Assembly: GCF_009712225.1 (NCBI RefSeq)
Contig: NZ_WASP01000006.1
Coordinates: 752,816 to 816,815, forward strand
Reading direction: 5' to 3'
Length of the DNA: 64,000 bases
Source: Desulfovibrio sp.
GTDB taxonomy: Bacteria > Desulfobacterota > Desulfovibrionia > Desulfovibrionales > Desulfovibrionaceae
How positions within the stretch are numbered: the stretch's first letter is position 1; each line of letters starts with the position of its first letter. The notes under the pieces are model-generated. The model saw nothing but the letters and a program-made list of their open reading frames with translations. It was not told the origin of the DNA and made no database searches. The translations under genes were made by a program, and so were the position numbers. Of this stretch, positions 46,209 through 55,452 are shown piece after piece.

Positions 46209-48224
46209 ATGCCGAACGATATTCTTTCACCAGCCCTCGTTGCCTCCATGGTGGGCAGCCTGAGCGTTCCAGACCTGATCCGCACCATGGAAACCTTCAA
46301 GCAAAGCGGGCAAGATGCCTCCATTGAGGCTGGCTATGCCGCGTGGATAGCGCAGAATCAGGGGCATCCGCTGCTGTATGCCGTGCTTTTCAACTATTCT
46401 GTGTGTCTGGCTGACGCAGGCAAACTGGATGAAGCCCAGCAGCTTCTTGAAAAAGCAATCGCCATCAATCCCGACTTCATGCCGCCCTACATCAACCTTG
46501 GGCGCATATACGAACGCCAGGGCAAAATAGGCCTTGCCATTATCCAGTGGTCTGCTGGTCTGACCAAAATGTCTGCACTCACGGGCATGGGCATCACGCA
46601 CAAGACCACAGCGCTTAACCAGAGCGCCAGAGCCCTGGAAGCAATCTCTCAAGACGAATCCGCCGAAATCATGCTGCGCGAAAGCCTCGAACTTGACCCG
46701 CATCAGAGCGAAGTTGCCCAGCACCTCATTGCCCTGCGCCAGCGGCAGTATGAATGGCCCGTGGTGCTGCCCACCGATCGCGTAAGCCGCCGCTGCCTCA
46801 TGGAAGGAATGTCGCCCCTTTCGGCAGCCGCCTACACAGACGATCCCATGCTGCAGCTGGCTCTTTCAAGCCACTACAACACCAACGATGTGGGTACGCC
46901 CGCACAATTTTTTGATACCTGGCCCAAGACGACGGAACATAACGGACCGTTGCGTATCGGCTATCTCTCGTCCGACCTGCGCGAGCACGCCGTGGGCTAC
47001 CTGATGACAGAAGTTCTGGGCCTGCACGACCGCAGCAAGGTTGAAGTATTCGCATATTACTGCGGCCCGGCATCGCAAGACCAGCTGCACCAGCACTTTC
47101 AGTCCACATCCGACCACTGGGTTTCTCTCAGTGAAATGGACGACGATGCCGCTGCCCGGCGCATTGCAGATGACGGCATCCAGATTCTTGTGGACGTCAA
47201 CGGCTATACCAGAGAGGCGCGCCTCAAGGTGGTGGCCCGACGGCCTGCGCCGGTCATCGTCAACTGGCTGGGCTACCCCGGTACCATGGCCAGCCCTTAC
47301 CACAACTACATCGTGGCCGATGAATGGATTATTCCTGAATCGCACGAAATGTATTATTCGGAAAAAGTGCTGCGCCTGCCCTGCTACCAGCCCAATAACC
47401 GCAATCGGGCACTTTCACCTGTTCAACCCAGCCGTTCAGAAGCCGGCCTGCCCGAAAATGCCACAGTTTTCTGCTGCTTTAACGGTTCGCACAAAATCCA
47501 CCGCGCCACATTTGAACGGTGGATGCGCATTCTTGCGCAGGTGCCAAACAGTGTACTGTGGCTCCTTGACGGGTCTGAAACGACCAATAAACGCCTGCGC
47601 GAGCATGCGGCAAAACTTGGCATAACCGAAGACCGCATTATTTTTGCGCCCAAGGTTGCCAATGCAAATCACCTTGTGCGCTACCCGCTGGCAGACCTCT
47701 TTTTGGACACCACACCCTACGGGGCGCACACCACCGCTTCGGATGCCCTGTGGATGGGTGTTCCGGTGCTGACGTGCAGTGGGCGCTCGTTTGCATCACG
47801 TGTTTGCGGCAGCCTGGTGCGCTCTGCCGGAACTCCAGAGCTTGTCTGTGAAAACCTTGATGACTATGTGCAAAAAGCGGTGGAACTGGGCAACACCAGG
47901 GAAAAGCTCAAGAAGGTACGGGAAAAACTGGCCAAAGCCCGCAAAACCTGCGCACTTTTTGACATGCCCCTGCTGGTCAAAAGCCTTGAATCTCTCTACG
48001 AGCAGATGTGGACTGCCAGCAAACAGGGCAAAACGCCCCGTCCCGACCTTGCCCAGCTTGAAACCTATCTGGAAGTAGGCATTGATCTGAACCACGAAGA
48101 AGTGGAAGTTCAGGCCATTGCCGACTACAAGGGCTGGTGGACAGAACGCTTGGCCCGTCGGCACAAATTCCGCCCCTTGTCGCTGGACAACCGCATGGTC
48201 ACTGACCCCAAACTGTTTGGCTAG
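46209..48224 (+). CDS. OGT/SPINDLY-type O-linked glycosyltransferase (GT41) with TPR
   Basis: A 671-residue protein. Residues about 55-160 form TPR-like helices (NYSVCLADAGKLDEAQQLLEKAI; YINLGRIYERQGKIGLA). From about residue 255 it matches the catalytic part of O-GlcNAc transferase-like proteins: LRIGYLSSDLREHAVGYL, ILVDVNGYTREARLKVVARRPAPV, VNWLGYPGTM, DLFLDTTPYGAHTTASDALWMGVPVLT. Such enzymes transfer sugars to Ser/Thr of proteins. It starts 99 nt after the giant Ser/Thr-rich repeat gene, the obvious candidate substrate. No signal peptide, so it would act in the cytoplasm. Donor sugar unknown. Confidence 0.88.
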   Translation: MPNDILSPALVASMVGSLSVPDLIRTMETFKQSGQDASIEAGYAAWIAQNQGHPLLYAVLFNYSVCLADAGKLDEAQQLLEKAIAINPDFMPPYINLGRIYERQGKIGLAIIQWSAGLTKMSALTGMGITHKTTALNQSARALEAISQDESAEIMLRESLELDPHQSEVAQHLIALRQRQYEWPVVLPTDRVSRRCLMEGMSPLSAAAYTDDPMLQLALSSHYNTNDVGTPAQFFDTWPKTTEHNGPLRIGYLSSDLREHAVGYLMTEVLGLHDRSKVEVFAYYCGPASQDQLHQHFQSTSDHWVSLSEMDDDAAARRIADDGIQILVDVNGYTREARLKVVARRPAPVIVNWLGYPGTMASPYHNYIVADEWIIPESHEMYYSEKVLRLPCYQPNNRNRALSPVQPSRSEAGLPENATVFCCFNGSHKIHRATFERWMRILAQVPNSVLWLLDGSETTNKRLREHAAKLGITEDRIIFAPKVANANHLVRYPLADLFLDTTPYGAHTTASDALWMGVPVLTCSGRSFASRVCGSLVRSAGTPELVCENLDDYVQKAVELGNTREKLKKVREKLAKARKTCALFDMPLLVKSLESLYEQMWTASKQGKTPRPDLAQLETYLEVGIDLNHEEVEVQAIADYKGWWTERLARRHKFRPLSLDNRMVTDPKLFG

Positions 48225-48334
48225 CAGCCGGTGAAGATGCGCTGTAACAGTTGAGCAAAAAGTACATTGCAACAATTTCAGCCTGCTGAAATTCGGCATA
48301 TCAAATAGTATAGCGCCACGACATTTGAGCTACT

Positions 48335-48379
48335 AATGATAAAGGGATTACAGAAATCTTCTGTAATCCCTTTATCATT
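48335..48379. terminator. Long perfect hairpin after the glycosyltransferase gene
   Basis: Two perfectly complementary 21-base arms (48335-48355 and 48359-48379) around a 3-nt loop, 111 nt after the stop. The arms contain GGGATTACAG / CTGTAATCCC; the right arm has CCCTTTATC but no long T run follows. Likely a strong terminator or RNA-protecting structure. Confidence 0.65.
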
Positions 48380-48884
48380 GCCTTGTACCTTGGAATGGCA
48401 TTTCCTGTTCCACTCCCTCGCCAATTATTCAAGGAAATAAATATCACGCCCTATAATCCTGCATGCTCAATTCAATAAATACTGCCCAGCCATTATCGCA
48501 TTGAAATAAGACATCTTGCCCGCAGGTGGAACACCACTGTTCATACATGCACGGGGATCCATAAAAAGGCTTAGTTGAAGTCACTGGACTCTATTGTTCT
48601 TATCATTTATTGATGCAATATGATGAAATCATTTTTTGAAACCGGATATCCGGCCAGGCGGTCATTCTGTGTAGCTGGTCACATCTGAGAGCTTTCATTT
48701 TGCAACAAACACCAGAAGTCTGAAAAATTATACGTGTCGGGCGATACAAATGGCAAAAGATCACTGCCGTCCCATGCAGGAACAAGCCTAGCAACCGACC
48801 AGGCAAACACAACTGCACAAATGTACCTGCACTACAGTGGCGCACTGCCCAGCCCACTCAACCATAAGCCGGATATTGAATCGG
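48380..48884. other. Intergenic region before nfrB-like gene
   Basis: About 500 nt of lower-GC sequence. A short open frame at 48734-48979 overlaps the next gene in another frame and is not supported. It presumably contains the promoter of the polysaccharide locus; I could not place it and found no c-di-GMP riboswitch-like sequence. Confidence 0.5.
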
Positions 48885-51170
48885 ATGAATTTTATCGACA
48901 TCGTCATGCCCTATGTATTGCTTTTTCTCCAGATCATACTGTCTGGACTGGGCATCGTTTTTTTAATAAGCGGTATTGATGAGCTGTTTATTGACTGTGT
49001 ATATCTAATATATAAAGCCTACAGAAAGATTTTTATCAGCCGCAAATATTCTCCGCTTACGGAATCACAGCTTCTCTCCATACCAGAAAAGCCCATTGCC
49101 ATAATGATTCCTTGCTGGGATGAATCTGACGTTATCCGGCGCATGCTTGATAATACAATAAGAACTGTCACCTACTCCAACTATCAGATTTTTGTCGGCA
49201 CATACCCCAATGATCCCCAGACCCAACGCGAGGTGGCACTGGCAAGCGAAGTTTATGGCAACGTAAACAGAATCGTATGCCCCAAGGATGGCCCCACCAA
49301 CAAGGCCGACTGCCTGAACTGGATTTACGCGGGCATTCGTCACTATGAAAAAGAGCATGGCGTAGAATTTGCCATCTACGTGATGAATGATTCAGAAGAC
49401 ATTGCGCATCCATTATATCTCAAGCTTTTCAACTACCTCATTCCACGCTGCGACATGGTGCAGCTTCCTGTTTTTCCCATGGTATTGCGCTGGTGGAACT
49501 TTACCGCCGGGCATTATGCAGACGAATTTGCCGAAAACCACGCGCGCGACATGCTTGTGCGCGAAATTTTGAGCAAATCCGTGCCGTCAGCTGGTGTCGG
49601 CAGCGGGTACAGCCGCCGCGCCCTTGAGCTGCTTGCTGCAGATTCCAACAACCAGCTTTTCAACATTGATTCTCTTACCGAAGATTATGATTTCGGCATG
49701 CGGATGCGCAAATTTGGCCTGCGACAGATTTTTGTGCGGCAGGTCTTGCAGCGTCAGTCAGTACGCACCAGCTGGCTTACCGGAAAACGCCATGCGGTCA
49801 CCAAGCGGGAATATATTGTTATCAGGGAATTTTTTCCCCGAACATTCACCATGGCAGTACGGCAAAAGTCGCGCTGGATCATGGGTATTGCGCTTCAGGG
49901 CTGGGCGAGCATTGGCTGGCAGGGAGATTTCTGGACGCGCTACATGCTGTTTCGGGACAGAAAGGGGTTGATCACAAATATCGTCAGCATGACGGCAAAT
50001 GCCCTTGTGCCCGTGTTTCTTCTTATCTGGCTGTATTTTCAGCTCATGCCAGATGTCTACAATTACCCGCCCATTGTCGAACGCGACACGTGGCTCTGGC
50101 ACCTGATGCAGGTAAACCTGTTCTTTTTCTTTTGGCGTTCGTTCTGCCGCATGATGTACGTATACGTGGTGTACGGCATCGGGGAGGCGGTCTTATCCTT
50201 CCCCCGGCTCATCTGGGGCAATGTCATCAACTTTGCGGCCACAATGAGGGCCTTCAAGCTCTATGCCCGCTATCTGCTGACCGGCAAGGTCATTGCCTGG
50301 GACAAAACAGATCACATCTATCCCTCTGAGGCAGACCTGATGGCTTACCGGCGCAAGCTGGGCGACCTCATGCTGGACAGACGTTTTATCACCACCTCGC
50401 AACTTGACGCAGCACTGGCAAGGCAAAAAGAATCTGGCCGTCCTTTGGGGCAGGTTTTGCTCGACATGGGCATGACCACCGAGGACAATCTGGTTCAGAT
50501 TCTGGGCCAGCAGTTTCATCTTGAGACAAGGGACATTGATCCTTTCATGACGCCCATGGATGCGCTGACGGCCATTCCCCGCCAGATGGCTTTGGCCAAC
50601 AGCGCCTTTCCCCTTGAAATAAAGCCGACTGGCGAGCTCGCCGTGGCGGTCGAAAATCCGCCATCGCAGCAGGCTATTACAGAGATGGAGCAGGCTGCTG
50701 GCCGTGCAATAGTGCTTTACCTGGTTACAAAGAGCGATCTGGCATACGCCCTGCGATTCGGATTTGACCGCATCACCGCCGCCCGCGAGTCCGAGACGCT
50801 CCAGCTGGTGCAAAAAATCAAGGATACCAACCTGCTGACAAACGAGCAGATAGATAACGCCTACCGTCAACAGCGCAAAACATACGCCCGGCTGGGTGAC
50901 GTGCTGATTCAGGAAAACATGCTGCAATACAAAGACCTGAAGGAAGCCGAGGCGCGCTATTTTACCACTCGCAACTCCAATGAAAGGTTTGGCGTGTTTC
51001 TGGTCATAAATGGGTACATCACCCAGGATCAGCTTGTGCAGGCCCTTTCGCTGCAGAAGTCCTCGTGTGCGAGCTTGCAGGATATTCTGCTTCAGCTTGG
51101 CTACGTATCGCAAAAAGACCTTGATGCCCTTGCAGATAAGCCTGTCGCCAGCGAGAATGGCCATGTCTGA
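48885..51170 (+). CDS. nfrB: NfrB-like processive glycosyltransferase with C-terminal MshEN domains
   Basis: A 761-residue inner-membrane GT2 enzyme. N-terminal membrane helix (about residues 5-30), a glycosyltransferase-2 core beginning IAIMIPCWDESDVIRRML, acidic NDSED motif, a QKSRW (QxxRW) motif typical of processive enzymes, then several membrane helices (about 370-460). Residues about 485-760 hold two MshEN-type segments (KLGDLMLDRRFITTSQL...; RLGDVLIQENMLQYKDL...), which bind cyclic di-GMP in related proteins. This layout matches NfrB of the E. coli phage N4 receptor polysaccharide pathway. Start at ATG 48885; an upstream GTG at 48837 is possible. The 3' end overlaps the nfrA-like gene. 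Confidence 0.85.
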   Translation: MNFIDIVMPYVLLFLQIILSGLGIVFLISGIDELFIDCVYLIYKAYRKIFISRKYSPLTESQLLSIPEKPIAIMIPCWDESDVIRRMLDNTIRTVTYSNYQIFVGTYPNDPQTQREVALASEVYGNVNRIVCPKDGPTNKADCLNWIYAGIRHYEKEHGVEFAIYVMNDSEDIAHPLYLKLFNYLIPRCDMVQLPVFPMVLRWWNFTAGHYADEFAENHARDMLVREILSKSVPSAGVGSGYSRRALELLAADSNNQLFNIDSLTEDYDFGMRMRKFGLRQIFVRQVLQRQSVRTSWLTGKRHAVTKREYIVIREFFPRTFTMAVRQKSRWIMGIALQGWASIGWQGDFWTRYMLFRDRKGLITNIVSMTANALVPVFLLIWLYFQLMPDVYNYPPIVERDTWLWHLMQVNLFFFFWRSFCRMMYVYVVYGIGEAVLSFPRLIWGNVINFAATMRAFKLYARYLLTGKVIAWDKTDHIYPSEADLMAYRRKLGDLMLDRRFITTSQLDAALARQKESGRPLGQVLLDMGMTTEDNLVQILGQQFHLETRDIDPFMTPMDALTAIPRQMALANSAFPLEIKPTGELAVAVENPPSQQAITEMEQAAGRAIVLYLVTKSDLAYALRFGFDRITAARESETLQLVQKIKDTNLLTNEQIDNAYRQQRKTYARLGDVLIQENMLQYKDLKEAEARYFTTRNSNERFGVFLVINGYITQDQLVQALSLQKSSCASLQDILLQLGYVSQKDLDALADKPVASENGHV

Positions 51171-54100
51171 CATCAGAGCGCAACCCACTGAAATGCGACA
51201 AAACCCCAATCGGCGGCTTTGGCGTTGGAGCATTGCAGCCCTGCTGATACTGTGGTCTGTGGCTGCGGTATCACCTGCGGTGGCAGCCGATGCACCGCAG
51301 CAAAATGCACCAGAGAAAAAATCACAGGGTTTTCTGCAAGACCGGCTGAATCATCTCAAAAGCTACCCGCATCTGGACATGGCATACCGCAGGCTGACTC
51401 AGGGAAAGCTTGAAGAGGCGGCAAAGGAATTCCAGCAGTACCTTGACCTGCGTCCAGACGATGCCAAGGCTCGATACGACTACATGAATCTTCTTTTCCG
51501 CATGGAAAAGCACGCAGAAGCACTGGCCCAGATCGAGGGCCTGCCCGATGCGGATTCAAATTATGCCCTGCAGCAGCTCAAGGCATCCATCTATATCAAG
51601 CAGAGGCGCACGGAAGATGCCTTCAAGGCGTACCGCAAGGCACTGAACCTGGCGGGCAACGACGCTGAAAAACTCACGGTTCTTCAATCACTGGCCTTCT
51701 TGAGCCAGGAAAACGGTTCGCTGGATCAGGCCAGCCAGTACATTGTCCAGGCACGGGCCATCGCTCCGCGCAATACGCTGCTACTGCAGAAACAGGCCAC
51801 CATCGCCAGCATGATGGGCAACAAGGCTGAGGCCGCACGGTTGGCCATAGAACTGACGAGCATTGATCCCTCGCCACAAAACCGCACCATCCTTGCCAAC
51901 AGCCTCTTTGCCACAGGGCAGTTTGCCCTGGCAGCAGAGGAATATGCGCAGCTGACCGACAACAACAGCCAGATGCTGCTCAACGCGGGTCTGAGCTTTG
52001 CGGCCGCGCATGAGGATGCCCGCGCTGCGCAGTATCTTGAAAAATACATTCAGGATATCGCCCCCCGGCAAAGTAGCGAGGGCCTGCTGGCATTGGGCAA
52101 CGTATACACCTCTATGGGCGAAGGCGCTCAGGCGGCGCGCGCATACAGCCAGTATCTGGGTATGGCCACCAAGCCGCATCAAAAGGCTGCCGCCCTGCTG
52201 GCACTGGGCAATGCTTACGCCGCGGCTGGCGATGCCCAGAAAGCTTATGAAACTTACGATGCGGCCCAATCACTGTCAGAAGAATTTTCGCCAGCAGAAA
52301 AATCCCAGCTGTATATGGCGCTGGGTCTGACGGCGCTGGCCACAGCCTCGCCTTCGCTGGCCGTAAAGCCGCTTCAGACCGCTCTACCTTTGCAGGAAAA
52401 CCCGCAAAACATAAAACTTGCGCTGCAATCACTTGCACAGGCCCACACTTCGCTGGGCAACCTGCAGGAGGCTGCCGCAGCCTGGCGGGCCGCAGCGGCA
52501 AGCCCCGGCGCGACAGCTCAGGAAGCAGCACGGTGCGATGAAAACCTCGGTTACATTCTGACTGCCCTCGGCGACCATGCAAACGCACGCAAGGCCTTTG
52601 CCCGCGCTGTGGCCGCTGGCAATCCCCACTGGGAACTTATGCTGGCGCTGGCCCAGGCAGACTTTGCCACAGGGCACCTGAACGACGCTCTGGAGCATTT
52701 TGAAAAAGCGGAACAACTGCGCTCGTCACCAGGCACCAGACTAGCCCTGGGGCACACCTATGAACGGCTGGGTAAACTGGGGCTGGCGATCATCAACTTT
52801 CAGAGTGTCGCAGCCCATATACACACCCTGCCTGTGGCGCAGCAGTATGAATATTACAAGGGCATGGGCTACCTGTATTCGGCAGAATCACGGTACGATG
52901 CCGCCGCCGAGGCCTACAGCAAAGCACTGTCACTGCGCCGTGACGAGGCAACAGCCATCAATCTGGGCCGTGCGCTACGTCTGTCAAACCAGCTCGATGC
53001 TGCCCGGCAAACGCTGGAATCCGTAAACGCCCACGTACTCGATACGGACATGCGCCTGCTGCAGCTTTCTGAACTGGCGGCCATTGCCAGTGCCCAGCAG
53101 CGCCATGACGATGAAGATGCCCTGCTGCAGGAAGCTCTGACTCTGAAGGATACTGGCGACCTCAATTTCCGTCTGGCCAGTGTAAAACGTAAAAAAAATG
53201 AGCCGCCCGACGCCATCCGCCTCTACCGCAAATCAGTGGAGCAGAATGATTCCGGTTCTACCTGGGCAGCTCTTGGCTTTGCGCTGAGCGACAATAAACA
53301 GTTTGGCGCGGCGGCCGAAGCCTTTGAGGCAGCAATACAGAAAAACGACGGGCTCACCCCGCTTTGGGAAGAACTCGGCTACGCCTACATGCACGATTCA
53401 CAAAACAGCCGTGCGGCCGAGGCCTTCAAACGCGCCATAGACAATGCCCTGGCCCAGGCCGATGCCACTGCCGAAGACAGCGAGGCTGCCGCCGAAAAAA
53501 CATACAGGCTGCGCAAGGAAGTCACCAAACTGCAGACGCATTTTACCACAACTGCCTATCTCTCCTATGTGCCTGGTGCCACGGGCAGCTCCAGCTGGTC
53601 TGGCGGCGATTCATCACGCACGGTGCGGTCTGGCGGCGGTGTCGAAATGGCCTGGATTCCGCCCTTCTTCGGTCTGCGCGACGACCGCATATTGCAGGTC
53701 ATAGGTCGCGTAAGTGCAAGCCTTGATCAGAACAATTCGTTTTCATTCGACGAAAAGTCATGGCAGGGCGCAGTGGGCCTGCGCTACAAACCTTTTCAAA
53801 GCCAGAACCTCAGCGTAGGGGTTGAGCGGCTGTTCCACATTGGCAGAAATGCCGAAGACAACTGGCTTTTCAGGGCCATGTATTCCTGGGCCGACGGCCT
53901 CGACCTGAAGCCCGGCAAGCCCTACTGGAACTACTCGTTCGTATATGGCGAGTACGACTACTTTGCCGATTACAATGCCCGCAGCACCGTTTACGGCGAG
54001 GCAAGACAAGGCATTACCTTTAACCTGCACGACAAATGGCTGGTTTCTCCCCATGTGGTCGGCGATTTCAGGCTGGTCGAACCAGACCGGGATCAGGATT

Positions 54101-54285
54101 CGCTGGCCGAATTTGGCGCAGGCGTTTCGCTGCGCTACATGTTGCCCGCATTTGCCTATGAAGCACCGCGGTCTTCGGTAGAATTTTTACTGCAATACAA
54201 GTATGGAACACTCTTTCACGCGCTGAGCAACGACAAGAATAACAATATCAGCTCTGTGTTCCTTACGACAATTATTACTTTTTAA
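51163..54285 (+). CDS. nfrA: NfrA-like outer-membrane TPR protein
   Basis: About 1040 residues, starting at ATG 51163 inside the end of nfrB (alternative ATG 51157). A basic N-terminus and hydrophobic segment ALLILWSVAAVSPAVAA form the signal peptide. Residues about 50-790 are TPR-like repeats (ADALAQIEGL-type helices, many Ala-rich). The last about 250 residues are rich in aromatic beta strands (VGLRYKPF, WNYSFVYGEYDYF) and end in Phe, as for an outer-membrane barrel. This corresponds to NfrA, the phage N4 receptor that also secretes the NfrB-made polysaccharide. Confidence 0.82.
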   Translation: MSDIRAQPTEMRQNPNRRLWRWSIAALLILWSVAAVSPAVAADAPQQNAPEKKSQGFLQDRLNHLKSYPHLDMAYRRLTQGKLEEAAKEFQQYLDLRPDDAKARYDYMNLLFRMEKHAEALAQIEGLPDADSNYALQQLKASIYIKQRRTEDAFKAYRKALNLAGNDAEKLTVLQSLAFLSQENGSLDQASQYIVQARAIAPRNTLLLQKQATIASMMGNKAEAARLAIELTSIDPSPQNRTILANSLFATGQFALAAEEYAQLTDNNSQMLLNAGLSFAAAHEDARAAQYLEKYIQDIAPRQSSEGLLALGNVYTSMGEGAQAARAYSQYLGMATKPHQKAAALLALGNAYAAAGDAQKAYETYDAAQSLSEEFSPAEKSQLYMALGLTALATASPSLAVKPLQTALPLQENPQNIKLALQSLAQAHTSLGNLQEAAAAWRAAAASPGATAQEAARCDENLGYILTALGDHANARKAFARAVAAGNPHWELMLALAQADFATGHLNDALEHFEKAEQLRSSPGTRLALGHTYERLGKLGLAIINFQSVAAHIHTLPVAQQYEYYKGMGYLYSAESRYDAAAEAYSKALSLRRDEATAINLGRALRLSNQLDAARQTLESVNAHVLDTDMRLLQLSELAAIASAQQRHDDEDALLQEALTLKDTGDLNFRLASVKRKKNEPPDAIRLYRKSVEQNDSGSTWAALGFALSDNKQFGAAAEAFEAAIQKNDGLTPLWEELGYAYMHDSQNSRAAEAFKRAIDNALAQADATAEDSEAAAEKTYRLRKEVTKLQTHFTTTAYLSYVPGATGSSSWSGGDSSRTVRSGGGVEMAWIPPFFGLRDDRILQVIGRVSASLDQNNSFSFDEKSWQGAVGLRYKPFQSQNLSVGVERLFHIGRNAEDNWLFRAMYSWADGLDLKPGKPYWNYSFVYGEYDYFADYNARSTVYGEARQGITFNLHDKWLVSPHVVGDFRLVEPDRDQDSLAEFGAGVSLRYMLPAFAYEAPRSSVEFLLQYKYGTLFHALSNDKNNNISSVFLTTIITF

Positions 54286-55361
54286 TGGAAAACGGCATGA
54301 ACAAAATACGCTTCCTGCTGACTTTCATACTGGCGTTCGCACTTTTTTCGTCAAGTTCGGCCAGCGCAAAGGACAGCGCGCCACGCTTTACGGGCACCTT
54401 TGTACAGCTGTGGGATACCCACGCCACATGGGACAGCACCCGCTGGAACGGTCTGTTTGCCTCGCTGCGAGCCATTGGTGTTACAGAAGTTATTGTCCAA
54501 TGGACAGCTACCCAGGCCAGCGGCGCCCAAACCAGTGCGCCCCAGACCAACCCGGCGCAAACACAAGGCATGGAAACCGGCCGCACCGCGTCCGCCCCGG
54601 TACAGCTGCATCCGGCCCTGCCCCTGTTGCTGCAGGCAGCCGAAGCGCAGCACATGCAGATAGTGCTGGGCCTTGTGCATGACCCGGCTTACTGGGATAA
54701 AATCAAGGCCGAACCGGATATCGTGCGCTACTACCTGCGTCAGCTGCGCAATACCAGCCTGAATACCGCCCGCGCCGCCCTTTTACTGCCCGGCAGTAAG
54801 AATGTGGTCAGCGGTTTTTATATTCCGCAGGAAATTGACGATAAAAGCTGGCTTGAGCCAGAGCGTCAGGAAGCTCTTGTAGACTGTCTGGCCAGCCTGA
54901 GGGCAGGCCTGCAGACAGTGGCCCCCGGCTTGCCGGTAGCCATATCGGGCTTTTCCAACGCTTTTGCCGAACCGGCCATTCTGGAGCAATTTTGGCTGAC
55001 TGTTCTGAAAAAATCCGGCATTGAGCGAATTCTGTTTCAGGATGGAGTGGGCGTGCACAAGCTGCGCATACAGGAAACAGGCCTGTTCATGGCAGCAGTA
55101 TCGCGCGCCGCGCAAAAAGCTGACGGAATCCTGACCCCGGTGGTCGAAACCTTCCGTCAGGTTGACGGCCCCCCGATCAACGACAAACCCTTTCGTGCTG
55201 TGCCCGCAAGTCTTTCGGCTCTGCAACGGCAGATGGCCATTGCAGCGGCGCAGCCCCACACGGGCATTGTGGCGTTCAGCCTGCCCGAATACTGCTCGCC
55301 CTATGGAATAAAGGGCGCAGCCGACCTGTACGCACAGTACAAGGCGTCCTTTCGCCGATAG
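54285..55361 (+). CDS. Secreted DUF4434-like glycoside hydrolase-fold protein
   Basis: A 358-residue protein whose ATG overlaps the nfrA stop (TAATG); an ATG four codons later (54297) with GGAAA upstream is an alternative. The signal peptide is FLLTFILAFALFSSSSASA. The mature part begins FTGTFVQLWDTHATWDSTRWNGL and contains VSGFYIPQEIDD, VAISGFSNAF and LFQDGVGVHKL, a TIM-barrel style resembling DUF4434. In the E. coli nfr locus the third gene encodes a protein that I believe is of the same kind. It probably modifies or trims the polysaccharide in the periplasm. Confidence 0.65.
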   Translation: MENGMNKIRFLLTFILAFALFSSSSASAKDSAPRFTGTFVQLWDTHATWDSTRWNGLFASLRAIGVTEVIVQWTATQASGAQTSAPQTNPAQTQGMETGRTASAPVQLHPALPLLLQAAEAQHMQIVLGLVHDPAYWDKIKAEPDIVRYYLRQLRNTSLNTARAALLLPGSKNVVSGFYIPQEIDDKSWLEPERQEALVDCLASLRAGLQTVAPGLPVAISGFSNAFAEPAILEQFWLTVLKKSGIERILFQDGVGVHKLRIQETGLFMAAVSRAAQKADGILTPVVETFRQVDGPPINDKPFRAVPASLSALQRQMAIAAAQPHTGIVAFSLPEYCSPYGIKGAADLYAQYKASFRR

Positions 55362-55452
55362 CCACAGCATGCCGGAGCATGTAACCATCAACAACATATT
55401 GCCGTGCTGCGTATAGCGCATTTTGCACGGCTACAGCAAAGAGCACGGAGTC

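Noticed and set aside
48380..48884. c-di-GMP (GEMM) riboswitch upstream of the NfrB-like gene
   Set aside because: I looked for the conserved core and found no match; c-di-GMP control is better supported at protein level by the MshEN segments.
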